Shown here piece after piece: positions 1-7,463 of a stretch of 23,778 bases of DNA; within the stretch, counting starts at the first letter, position 1; each line of letters starts with the position of its first letter. Origin of the DNA: Syntrophaceae bacterium UBA3084. GTDB taxonomy: Bacteria; Desulfobacterota; Syntrophia; Syntrophales; UBA6807. Below the pieces are notes generated by a model that was given only the letters and a program-made list of their open reading frames with translations, was not told the origin of the DNA and ran no database searches. A program made the position numbers and the translations under genes. The DNA is taken from NCBI GenBank assembly GCA_002367335.1, contig DFBI01000227.1, positions 2,436 through 26,213 on the forward strand. Reading direction: 5' to 3'.

Positions 1-69
1 CCTGTACTTCAAGTGCCCGACAACAAAGCAGATGCAGTGCCCTGTGAACGCTTACATGAATTCAAATAA
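1..69 (+). CDS. possible 3' end of an upstream gene (partial)
   Basis: The first reading frame is open from the window edge to a TAA at 67-69 and would give 22 residues ending LHEFK. The second frame is also open, to a TAA at 70-72, so the choice of frame is not secure. The stretch lies 20 bases before the SxtJ-like gene on the same strand, which is why a gene tail is plausible. No family can be recognised from so few residues. Confidence 0.25.
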   Translation, partial: PVLQVPDNKADAVPCERLHEFK

Positions 70-89
70 ATAAGATCTAAGCTTGGATA

Positions 90-506
90 ATGTTAGACAC
101 TGTTTCTCGAAGAAAAGAGGGAATTATCCCGCAATATATATCCAGGGAGCAGGCCAAAGACACAGGCATGGCGGCAGTCTTGATTTGTTTGATATTGTCA
201 CAAGTAATTCAACATCAGTACTTTACGATTGCCGCAATAATATTCTTATTAGTTAATATGATATGGCCTGATATCTATCGGCCTGTTGCCAAATTATGGT
301 TCGGATTTTCCCATGTCTTGGGGACCTGTGTGTCAAAGGTGATCTTGACTGTTATCTTCTTCCTTCTTGTAACTCCGGTTGGCGTTATAAGGAGACTTGC
401 CGGAGCTGATACCTTGCAATTAAAAAAATGGAAAGAGAACACTCAGTCAGTCTTTAAGGTCAGAGATCACAGATATGAGCCTGATGAAATAGAAAAGCCG
501 TATTAA
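90..506 (+). CDS. SxtJ-like small membrane protein
   Basis: A 138-residue integral membrane protein of the SxtJ type, a family found next to NodU-like carbamoyltransferases in polysaccharide and natural-product clusters; its molecular role is not established. Three hydrophobic segments are visible at about residues 26-40, 45-60 and 82-102. The third ends in TPVGVIRRLAG, followed by a charged cytoplasmic-looking tail (KKWKENTQSVFKVRDHRYEP). The ATG at 90 has only a weak TTGGA upstream. A DUF5989-like peptide follows after 11 bases and the carbamoyltransferase after that, which is the canonical order and supports the assignment. I infer a role in positioning or assisting the carbamoyltransferase at the inner membrane. 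Confidence 0.8.
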   Translation: MLDTVSRRKEGIIPQYISREQAKDTGMAAVLICLILSQVIQHQYFTIAAIIFLLVNMIWPDIYRPVAKLWFGFSHVLGTCVSKVILTVIFFLLVTPVGVIRRLAGADTLQLKKWKENTQSVFKVRDHRYEPDEIEKPY

Positions 507-517
507 TTGGGGGGATT

Positions 518-667
518 ATGGAGTTCATCAAAGACTTATGGGGGTTTTTGAGAGTTCGAAAAAAATTCTGGCTTCTTCCAGTCATCATAACCCTGCTTCT
601 TTTTGGTGCACTTATTGTATTAACTAGTGGTTCAGCAATAGCACCATTTATCTATACCATTTTTTAG
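518..667 (+). CDS. DUF5989-like 49-residue membrane peptide
   Basis: A small gene running from ATG 518 to TAG 665-667. It starts MEFIKDLWGFLRVRKKFWLL and continues into one hydrophobic helix at about residues 18-36 (LLPVIITLLLFGALIVL), ending SAIAPFIYTIF. The amphipathic, basic FLRVRKKFWLLP start and the single helix match the DUF5989 family, a tiny protein that sits between SxtJ and a carbamoyltransferase in many bacteria. A strong purine run (GGGGGGA) precedes the start. The gap to the carbamoyltransferase is 9 bases, so translation is probably coupled. The function is unknown; I infer a membrane partner of the carbamoyltransferase. Confidence 0.8.
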   Translation: MEFIKDLWGFLRVRKKFWLLPVIITLLLFGALIVLTSGSAIAPFIYTIF

Positions 668-676
668 GAACAGTAT

Positions 677-2536
677 ATGTCAGACGCTATATTGGGTTTA
701 TCTGCTTACTACCATGATAGTGCCGCGGCTCTTATCATGGGTGGTGAAATTGTAGCAGCGGCACAAGAGGAACGTTTTACCCGAAAAAAGCATGATCCAT
801 CTTTTCCTGTAAATGCTGCCCGGTATGTGCTTGAGGAAGGGGGCTTAGGGTTAGAAGACCTAACCGCTGTTTCCTTTTATGACAAGCCCTACATTAAGTT
901 TGAACGGCTTCTGGAGACCTATCATGGATTTGCTCCAAAAGGGCTGAAGAGCTTTTTGTCCGCAATGCCTGTTTGGATTAAGGAAAAGTTATTCATGCGC
1001 AGGATGTTGCGTGAGGAAATGGGTAAAATAGGACCGGGCAGGCCTCATATACTGTTTCCAGAGCATCATTTGTCCCACGCGGCTAGCGCATTTTATCCTT
1101 CACCATTTAAAGAGGCAGCAATTCTCACGGTGGATGGAGTGGGAGAATGGGCTACTACGACAATAGGCTATGGTGACGGGAATTCCATAACTGTTCTGAG
1201 GCAACTGGATTTTCCACATTCGCTGGGGCTATTATACAGTGCTTTCACCTATTTTTGCGGTTTCAAGGTGAATAGCGGAGAATATAAATTAATGGGGCTT
1301 GCTCCATATGGCAATGTGCAATCAAGCCGGATTCAAGAGTGGAAGAATGCTATTATGGAGGTTTTGGTTGATGTTCGTGAGGATGGATCCTTACTCTTGA
1401 ATATGGATTATTTTGACTATGCCACCGGGTTGACCATGTGTCATAATGAGAAATGGGAAGAGCTTTTCGGCATTCCGAAACGGGAACTCGAGACCGAATT
1501 GACACAGCCTTATATGGATCTCGCCTCAGCCATTCAGCAAGTTACCGAGGAATCGGTTTTTAAGCTCGCCGAAACGGCACAGAAACTTACGGGATCGAAG
1601 AATCTTGTCATGGCTGGTGGTGTAGCCCTTAATTGTGTGGCAAACGGTAAGTTGCTAAAACGAGGAACGTTTGAAGATTTTTGGATTCAACCCGCTGCCG
1701 GCGACGCTGGAGGGGCTCTCGGCGCAGCATATTCTGCTTGGCATATTTGGAAGGGGCAAAATAGAAGTGTTGTAAATGATCAGGATTCCATGAGGGGAGC
1801 TTATCTCGGGCCGAGGTTTTATAGTGCTGATATTCTGAGAATTGCACGAAAATATGATGCACCCGGGCGTAAAATCGAAAATTTTGACGAGCTATGTTCT
1901 TTTGTAGCGGAGATATTATCGCAGGGCAAGGTGGTTGGATGGTTTCAGGGAAGGATGGAATATGGACCGCGCGCCTTGGGGAACAGAAGTATATTGGGGG
2001 ATCCACGCGATCCGGATACACAAAAGAAACTGAATTTGAAAATCAAATACCGGGAAGGTTTTCGCCCATTTGCGCCTTCCGTACTTAACGAGGATATAGA
2101 AGAGTATTTTGAACTTGACAGGCCATCACCTTATATGCTGCTTGTGGCACCAGTGAAAAAGCACCGGAGGAATCCGCTCCCTGAAGGATACGAAAATTTG
2201 GAGATGTATGAAAGGCTCTATCATCTACGTTCCGATATTCCCGCTATTACCCATGTGGATTATTCGGCAAGGATACAGAGTATTAACAAAAATACAAATG
2301 AGCGCTATTGGAAACTGGTTATGGCTTTCAAAGAAAAAACCGGTTATGGGTTGGTGGTCAATACAAGCTTCAATGTTCGAGGGGAGCCGATAGTATGTAC
2401 ACCAAAAGACGCTTACAAGTGTTTTATGAGGACCCAGATGGATTATTTGGTAATGTGTGATTATGTCTTTGATAAATCTGAGCAGCCAAAGTGGGCTCAG
2501 GATGAGGACTGGCAAAATATGTATGAATTAGACTGA
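677..2536 (+). CDS. NodU/CmcH-family O-carbamoyltransferase
   Basis: This family transfers the carbamoyl group of carbamoyl phosphate, through a carbamoyl-adenylate, onto a hydroxyl. In a polysaccharide locus the likely target is a sugar. The 619-residue length is normal. The N-terminal Kae1/YrdC-like ASKHA domain shows LGLSAYYHDSAAAL at the start, the metal-binding E129-H130-H131-x-x-H134 cluster (HHLSHAASAFYPSPF), VDGVGEW, and later AGGVALNCVANGK and GDAGGALGAA. The C-terminal domain shows GPRALGNRS at 430-438, FRPFAPSVL and NTSFNVRGEP at 562-571. All key motifs are present and there is no frameshift. AGGA lies 6 bases before ATG 677. It is the last gene of the SxtJ/DUF5989/carbamoyltransferase triad. 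The acceptor sugar cannot be read from sequence. Confidence 0.93.
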   Translation: MSDAILGLSAYYHDSAAALIMGGEIVAAAQEERFTRKKHDPSFPVNAARYVLEEGGLGLEDLTAVSFYDKPYIKFERLLETYHGFAPKGLKSFLSAMPVWIKEKLFMRRMLREEMGKIGPGRPHILFPEHHLSHAASAFYPSPFKEAAILTVDGVGEWATTTIGYGDGNSITVLRQLDFPHSLGLLYSAFTYFCGFKVNSGEYKLMGLAPYGNVQSSRIQEWKNAIMEVLVDVREDGSLLLNMDYFDYATGLTMCHNEKWEELFGIPKRELETELTQPYMDLASAIQQVTEESVFKLAETAQKLTGSKNLVMAGGVALNCVANGKLLKRGTFEDFWIQPAAGDAGGALGAAYSAWHIWKGQNRSVVNDQDSMRGAYLGPRFYSADILRIARKYDAPGRKIENFDELCSFVAEILSQGKVVGWFQGRMEYGPRALGNRSILGDPRDPDTQKKLNLKIKYREGFRPFAPSVLNEDIEEYFELDRPSPYMLLVAPVKKHRRNPLPEGYENLEMYERLYHLRSDIPAITHVDYSARIQSINKNTNERYWKLVMAFKEKTGYGLVVNTSFNVRGEPIVCTPKDAYKCFMRTQMDYLVMCDYVFDKSEQPKWAQDEDWQNMYELD

Positions 2537-2633
2537 ACCGCCTTTTCTATTGTATTTGTGTCTGGATGTTGGTTTACTGTATTTCAGTTCTTAGTTTCAA
2601 ACCTCTTCACTTTCACTCTATTCTTTCCCCGGA

Positions 2634-3797
2634 ATGACTGTCAAGCAAAGCAACATATTTGAAAGAAATTCGAAAAAGAGCTTGATAATCATAGGATTAT
2701 TCATGGTCTTTTTGCTGACGCAAGTCACGGAGTACTTTCTTTCAAGACAGTATGAGAATGTACAAAAGAAATCCGGTGTAAAGAGAAGTATCAGACTGCG
2801 TGAGCATCAGCCGGATCAGGACATGTATTTGATTCCTGACAGCGATAACATGAAGAAAGCGGATTCGCTGGAACAAAAGCAATATCGCTTCCGTACTGAT
2901 AATAACGGATTTGTTCGACCAAGCGACATACACGTAAAACCTGAACTTACTATAGTTTTCTTAGGTGGATCGACGACGGAATGCATGTATGTAGATGAGG
3001 AACTGCGCTTTCCATACTATACTGGTAAACTTTTGGAAAAAGAATCTGGTTTGAAGGTGAATAGTTATAATAGCGGAGTCAGCGGAAATAACTCTATGCA
3101 CTCAAATGACATATTGTTGAATAAAGTGATTCCATTGCATCCGGATTACGCCATATTGCACCACAATATAAATGATATAACGATTCTTCTTATACAAGGT
3201 GGTTATTGGAATGATCATTTTAACAGAAGTCTGATTTATAAAACTTTGTTACAGAAAGATAGTACAAAGGACTTTTCAATTCATAGCAAACTAAAAGCTG
3301 TGAAAGACTTGATATGTCCAAATCTATATAGGGCAATTCAGTCCTTTTGGGGAAATAAGAAACTTGCAGATCGAGATGAATGGGAAGAATTCAGAGGTAA
3401 AAAAATAACAATAAATAAAAAATTTATTTTATCTGAATTTCGAAAGAGCCTGAACACTTTTATAAATATATGCAGGGTGCATGAAATTGTTCCGATACTG
3501 ATGACTCAGGCCAGTCGTCTAAAAAAAGAGCCTGATCAAAATATAGCGGAAATCGTTTTTCACTTAAAAAGAGATTTTGGGATTGAATACGACCAATTTC
3601 GTGAAATCCATTGTGATATGAACGAGACGATAAGGCGGGTGGCTCTTGACAATAAAGTTACGTTAGTCGATTTGGAGAAGGAAATTCCAAAGGAAAAATC
3701 GCATATATACGACGTGGCTCATTATAACAATGAAGGATCAAAGGCCGTAGCTGAAATAGTGGCTGGTAAAGTGTTTACTCTTTTATTTGACTCATGA
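2634..3797 (+). CDS. membrane-anchored SGNH/GDSL hydrolase-like protein
   Basis: A 387-residue protein with one N-terminal transmembrane anchor (about residues 16-33, LIIIGLFMVFLLTQV) and an extracytoplasmic SGNH-type domain. Block I is FLGGSTTECM (nucleophile Ser near residue 108), block II GVSGNNS, block III HHNINDI (the N-x-N-D version), and block V DVAHYNNEGSKAVAE with the Asp-x-x-His pair. The full set suggests an active serine esterase or acyltransferase. Such proteins often modify acyl groups on surface glycans; the substrate here is inferred only from context. The start has a poor ribosome site, and the gap of 97 bases from the carbamoyltransferase shows no clear promoter. The stop overlaps the next start by 4 bases (ATGA), so it is coupled to the ABC ATPase. 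Confidence 0.82.
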   Translation: MTVKQSNIFERNSKKSLIIIGLFMVFLLTQVTEYFLSRQYENVQKKSGVKRSIRLREHQPDQDMYLIPDSDNMKKADSLEQKQYRFRTDNNGFVRPSDIHVKPELTIVFLGGSTTECMYVDEELRFPYYTGKLLEKESGLKVNSYNSGVSGNNSMHSNDILLNKVIPLHPDYAILHHNINDITILLIQGGYWNDHFNRSLIYKTLLQKDSTKDFSIHSKLKAVKDLICPNLYRAIQSFWGNKKLADRDEWEEFRGKKITINKKFILSEFRKSLNTFINICRVHEIVPILMTQASRLKKEPDQNIAEIVFHLKRDFGIEYDQFREIHCDMNETIRRVALDNKVTLVDLEKEIPKEKSHIYDVAHYNNEGSKAVAEIVAGKVFTLLFDS

Positions 3798-5119
3798 ATA
3801 ATAAAGATATAGCAATAAAGGTCGAAGATATTTCCAAATGTTATCGTATAGGATTGGAAGAAAAGGTTCATGATAACCTTGCAGGTGCTTTCTTTGATTT
3901 TCTTAAAAGTCCTATAGATAATTTCAAGAAATATCGTTCACTCTATAATTTTGAAGACCTGAAAAGTAATCAAAGTAGTGATTCTTCAGATATAATTTGG
4001 GCACTCAAGAATGTTTCCTTCGATCTAAAAAAAGGGGAAGTGTTGGGCATCATCGGAACAAATGGTTCCGGGAAGTCCACTCTCTTGAAGATTCTCTGCA
4101 GGATTACTCCTCCGACAGACGGATATGCAGAAGTAAGAGGAAGAGTAGCGAGCCTGCTGGAAGTCGGCACCGGTTTTCATCCTGAGTTAACTGGTCGAGA
4201 AAACGTCTATCTTAACAGCGCCATACTTGGGATGAAAAAAAAGGAAATGGAAGGTAAATTTAATGACATTATTGAGTTTTCCGGTATTCGACAATTCATC
4301 GATACGCCGGTTAAACGTTATTCAAGCGGGATGCGGGTCCGACTTGCCTTTGCAGTCGCAGCTCATTTGGAGCCCGAAATACTGATTATAGACGAAGTGC
4401 TGGCGGTGGGCGACGCAGACTTCCAAAGGAAATGTCTGAACAAGATGCAGGATGTTGGCAAAGAAGGCCGGACGGTCCTGTTTGTGTCCCACAACTTGCA
4501 GGCAGTTACCCGATTATGTATGCGTGCGATCAGGTTGGACAAAGGAATTCTGGTAGACGATGGACCTGCTCACCGTGTGGTCAGTGATTATTTAAAATCA
4601 AAGTCAGATACATCGGCTGAACATATATGGAAGGGTCCTGCGGGGTCACCTGGCGGAAAAATAGCCCGATTATTTGCAGCACGTGTTAAGACGGAAAACG
4701 GTAGTGTAGCGGAATCCTTTGACATAAGAAAGCCGATAGCAGTTGAAATGGAGTACGAAGTACTTGAGCCAGGGCATGTCTTATTGCCGCATTTTCATTT
4801 TTTCAATGAAGAAGGCATTTTTGCCTTCATGTCGCTGGATTTGGATCCCAATTGGAGGGGCAGGCCTCGACCGGCAGGTCGATATGTAAATACCGCCTGG
4901 ATTCCAGGGAATTTGCTTTCGGAAGGACTAATGTACGTTTCCGTTGTTTTATTAGCTATTAATCCTAACAGGATTCAATTTCATGAACGTGAAGTCCTTT
5001 CATTTCAGGTGGTTGACTCTCTTGATGGTGAATCAGCTCGTGGCGATTGGGCTCATAAAGTCAAAGGGGTTGTAAGACCGATGTTAAAATGGGAAACACA
5101 ATATTCTGTTCAGCAATAA
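3794..5119 (+). CDS. wzt: Wzt-type polysaccharide ABC transporter ATP-binding protein
   Basis: The ATPase half of an ABC-2 polysaccharide or O-antigen exporter, acting at the cytoplasmic face of the inner membrane. Residues 1 to about 260 are the nucleotide-binding domain: Walker A GTNGSGKST at 88-96, the polysaccharide-transporter stretch SLLEVGTGFHPELTGRENVYLN, the signature YSSGMRVRLA from residue 176, Walker B ILIIDEVLAVGD with D200/E201, and the H-loop FVSHN. A long insertion (about residues 20-60) lies before the core, as in the Wzt/TagH subfamily. Residues of about 285-441 form a beta-rich C-terminal domain like the Wzt carbohydrate-binding domain that recognises the finished chain. 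ATG 3794 overlaps the preceding stop. The Wzm permease is absent from the window and is presumably upstream. Confidence 0.92.
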   Translation: MNNKDIAIKVEDISKCYRIGLEEKVHDNLAGAFFDFLKSPIDNFKKYRSLYNFEDLKSNQSSDSSDIIWALKNVSFDLKKGEVLGIIGTNGSGKSTLLKILCRITPPTDGYAEVRGRVASLLEVGTGFHPELTGRENVYLNSAILGMKKKEMEGKFNDIIEFSGIRQFIDTPVKRYSSGMRVRLAFAVAAHLEPEILIIDEVLAVGDADFQRKCLNKMQDVGKEGRTVLFVSHNLQAVTRLCMRAIRLDKGILVDDGPAHRVVSDYLKSKSDTSAEHIWKGPAGSPGGKIARLFAARVKTENGSVAESFDIRKPIAVEMEYEVLEPGHVLLPHFHFFNEEGIFAFMSLDLDPNWRGRPRPAGRYVNTAWIPGNLLSEGLMYVSVVLLAINPNRIQFHEREVLSFQVVDSLDGESARGDWAHKVKGVVRPMLKWETQYSVQQ

Positions 5120-5123
5120 TGAA

Positions 5124-5203
5124 AATATCGTAAAAGTCAAAAAAGCTTCTCCCGTGACGGGAGAGGGCTGGAGCGAGAGTGAATAATATCGCAAAATTCA
5201 AAA
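5124..5203 (+). repeat. 19-bp imperfect direct repeat flanking a REP-like palindrome
   Basis: AATATCGTAAAAGTCAAAA at 5124-5142 is repeated as AATATCGCAAAATTCAAAA at 5185-5203 (17 of 19 bases identical). The REP-like palindrome sits between the two copies. The arrangement looks like a duplicated target around an inserted element, or a partial tandem duplication. Confidence 0.6.
5146..5182 (+). repeat. REP-like palindromic repeat, copy 1
   Basis: The segment has a perfect inverted repeat TCTCCCGT-g-ACGGGAGA (5148-5164) followed by GGGCTGGAGCGAGAGTGA. This matches the form of the widespread proteobacterial intergenic palindrome made of a ctcccg hairpin plus a gggctggggtgagg-like tail. It lies between the wzt-like gene and the acyltransferase, where the hairpin could stabilise or attenuate the transcript. 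A related pair lies at 6923-7003. Confidence 0.7.
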
Positions 5204-5246
5204 GATTCAATTCAGCCTATTCAACAAAACAGGGTTTCTGCGTATA

Positions 5247-5948
5247 ATGTTGTCAAGGATGGTTCCCTGTAGGTTTTTTTCTAATCTAACGAAGAAAATA
5301 GCCATTAAATTAGGTATTTTGCTTCAAGATGTTAATGAAATTATAGCGCATAAGACCCTTCCACATTTTGCAAACAATCCTGAGAAACTCCGAATCGATT
5401 TGCCAAGGAGGATAATGAATCCTGAGCGGATATATTTCGGCAACAACGTTTTCATAGGCCCTGGTAGCCTTCTCTTTGCAATGACACATTACCCAACAGT
5501 TTCTATGCAACCGCCGGACAGGAGATTGCCGGTTCAGCAGTTCGATTCTAAAATTACTATAGGCAGCAATGTTACTGCTACGGAAAGGCTTCAGATTGCA
5601 GCTTGCATTGATGTGAGCATCGGGGACGACGTGATGTTCGCATCAAATATTTACATAAATGACGCGATGCACGGATTTGAAGACGCCAATGTGCCATATA
5701 AGTACCAGAATTTATTTCGCATAGCTCCCATAAGAATCAATAGCGGATGCTGGATAGGACAAAACGTGGTTATTCTGCCGGGAGTGGAAATAGGAAAAAA
5801 TTCAATCATCGGGGCGAACAGTGTGGTCACGCGGAGTATTCCAGCGAGGTCTATCGCAGCAGGGTCTCCTGCAAGAGTCATTAAACAGTGGGATATGGGA
5901 ACCAGTAAATGGTTTTCCATTAAAGAAACTGAAAATCTGCCTGAATGA
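5247..5948 (+). CDS. left-handed beta-helix (hexapeptide) O-acyltransferase
   Basis: A 233-residue member of the WbbJ/WcaF/CysE-like acetyltransferase superfamily, which moves an acyl group from acyl-CoA to a sugar hydroxyl in the cytoplasm. Hexapeptide turns are visible as IYFGNNVFIGPGSLL, ITIGSNVTATERLQI, VSIGDDVMFASNIYI, IRINSGCWIGQNVVILPGVEIGKNSIIGANSVV, and the closing IAAGSPARVIKQWD. The likely catalytic His is in the NDAMHGFED loop. The start at 5247 has no good ribosome site; the in-frame ATG at 5259 is an alternative. It follows the REP-like repeat and ends 3 bases before the next start. It probably acetylates the glycan or its precursor; the acyl group and position are unknown. Confidence 0.88.
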   Translation: MLSRMVPCRFFSNLTKKIAIKLGILLQDVNEIIAHKTLPHFANNPEKLRIDLPRRIMNPERIYFGNNVFIGPGSLLFAMTHYPTVSMQPPDRRLPVQQFDSKITIGSNVTATERLQIAACIDVSIGDDVMFASNIYINDAMHGFEDANVPYKYQNLFRIAPIRINSGCWIGQNVVILPGVEIGKNSIIGANSVVTRSIPARSIAAGSPARVIKQWDMGTSKWFSIKETENLPE

Positions 5949-5951
5949 AAT

Positions 5952-6950
5952 ATGGAATTTTTCCCCTTGCAAGAGGCTAAAAAGCCTTTGGTGTCCATTG
6001 GCATTCCGACATATAACCGGGCAGACGGTTATTTGAGGGAATGCCTCGCCAGCGCCCTTAATCAAACGCATGAAAATGTCGAGGTCATAGTCTCCGATAA
6101 TTGCTCGACTGATAGCACAGGTGCTCTAATACGGAGTATTTCGGACAGTCGATTGAGATATATCAGGCATGAGAAGAATATTGGACCAGCTAATAACTTC
6201 AATTACTGCCTAAAACAAGCAAGAGGCGCCTATTTTTTACTTCTACATGATGACGATCTGATAGATCCTGATTTTGTGGAAATCTGTATGAAAGCAGCCG
6301 GAGATAGTACTGATTACGGTATAATACGTACTGGAACAAGGGTAATTGATTCCAATGGTAATGTGCTCAATGAGTTAAGAAATAGCGTAGTAGGACTTTC
6401 AACCGAAGATTTTTTCAGAGGATGGTTTCAAGAGAAGACATCCTGGTATTTGTGCAGCACATTATACAATACGGAACGGTTGAGGGCAATCGGAGGATTT
6501 CAATCCAAACGTCAGCTTGTTCAGGATGGAACAGCAATAGTAAAGTTGGCCTCAAATTATGGAAGAGTAGATGTGGAAGATGTAAAGGCAAGTTTCCGCA
6601 AACATCCGGGTGAGCTGACGTTTGCTGCCAAGGTAAAAGACTGGTGTGAAGATTATCTTGCCCTTCTGAATATCATGTGTGAAGTAGTGGACGAGAAAAA
6701 AGATCTGATAAGGATGGAAGGCCAACGCTTTCTGTGTCGAATTAATTATAATAGGGCCAGAGCTATTAAATCTCCTTTCGAAAAATTAAAAACATATTTG
6801 ATGGTTTACAGAAAATTCAATTATTCAGAACCGTTGACAAAGTATTTATTCTCGATTTATCTGTGGTCAAGAATCATGCGAGCAAAAAACTATATTAACA
6901 GGCTGCTAAAAAAGATAACATTCCTTCTCCCTTGGGGTAGAAGGCTATGA
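5952..6950 (+). CDS. GT2-family glycosyltransferase
   Basis: A 332-residue inverting glycosyltransferase with a GT-A fold, cytoplasmic and acting on a lipid-linked or growing glycan. Motifs include VSIGIPTYNRADGYLRECL, QTHENVEVIVSDNCSTDST, RHEKNIGPANNFNYCLKQARG, the metal-binding HDDD at 99-102, and GGF plus an acceptor-side LVQDGTAIVKLA (the ED-like region). It starts 3 bases after the acyltransferase stop, so the two are cotranscribed. The last eight or so codons (LLPWGRRL) lie inside the REP-like repeat that begins near 6923, so the original C-terminus may have been replaced. Donor and acceptor cannot be read from sequence. Confidence 0.9.
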   Translation: MEFFPLQEAKKPLVSIGIPTYNRADGYLRECLASALNQTHENVEVIVSDNCSTDSTGALIRSISDSRLRYIRHEKNIGPANNFNYCLKQARGAYFLLLHDDDLIDPDFVEICMKAAGDSTDYGIIRTGTRVIDSNGNVLNELRNSVVGLSTEDFFRGWFQEKTSWYLCSTLYNTERLRAIGGFQSKRQLVQDGTAIVKLASNYGRVDVEDVKASFRKHPGELTFAAKVKDWCEDYLALLNIMCEVVDEKKDLIRMEGQRFLCRINYNRARAIKSPFEKLKTYLMVYRKFNYSEPLTKYLFSIYLWSRIMRAKNYINRLLKKITFLLPWGRRL

Positions 6951-7003
6951 TGAGAGGGGTTGACCCTAACTCCAACTCTCTCCCGGAGGGAGAGGGAGTT
7001 TTC
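6923..7003 (+). repeat. pair of opposed REP-like palindromes (copy 2)
   Basis: The left unit begins CCTTCTCCCTTGGGGTAGAAGG, read on the + strand; the right unit is inverted and holds the perfect hairpin CTCTCCC-gga-GGGAGAG (6978-6994). The same CTTCTCCC...GGGCT form occurs at 5146-5182. Opposed REP units with a short linker resemble a BIME. The left unit overlaps the 3' end of the GT2 gene and includes its TGA stop; the right unit abuts the deacetylase relic. Confidence 0.75.
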
Positions 7004-7017
7004 CAGCATCCTGTTAA

Positions 7018-7413
7018 TTGGTGTATACTCACTTGGCGCAAAAATGGCTCGATCCTAATACTAAAGAGATGAGATCTGCTATATCGAATCGCCTGGAATA
7101 TCTGGTGTCCAAAGATGGGTGGTTTGTTCCTGCAGGGCAGATTCTTGATCGATATGAAGTAATGAATCAGGTTTTTCTTTCTTATAATGAACATTGGCTG
7201 AAAGTGATAAATAACAATCCGTTTCCGGTAGAAGGAGTAACTCTTTTAGTGCCACAGGACCAACGATGTGATCTGGTTACTAAAAGCGGTGTGAAGCTCA
7301 AACCAAACCAAGATAACGAAATTGTAATTGACCGCCTTTCTCCTTTTGAAACATTATCTATACTATTTCAAGCCAGAATAAACCCCAAAAGGCCTCAGGA
7401 AATATTGTTTTAG
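7018..7413 (+). pseudogene. C-terminal remnant of a polysaccharide deacetylase-like gene
   Basis: The frame begins right after an in-frame TAA (7015-7017) with only TTG or GTG starts and no ribosome site. The encoded VYTHLAQKW...ISNRLEYLVSKDGWFVPAGQILDRY resembles the end of polysaccharide deacetylase-like proteins of surface-glycan loci, where a YTH motif is followed by a helix and WFVP(A/V)..LLD. The N-terminal catalytic NodB region is missing, and the REP-like pair replaces it directly upstream. The remaining 130 or so residues have no other visible defect, so the loss may be recent. Alternatively it is a small expressed protein of unknown role. The deacetylase call rests on motif memory only. 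Confidence 0.6.
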
Positions 7414-7463
7414 CCTGCTGCTGAGCCTCTCTCTCCATTTTCCATGAATCATCATAACGGGTT

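Noticed and set aside
1629..2021. 130-residue open frame on the minus strand inside the carbamoyltransferase gene
   Set aside because: It lies wholly within a strongly supported coding gene, shows no family motif and has no ribosome site. Other minus-strand frames in the window behave the same way.
5146..5182. REP-like hairpin as a rho-independent terminator
   Set aside because: The stem is strong, but no T-run follows it. The same form recurs at 6923-7003, so a repeat is the better reading.
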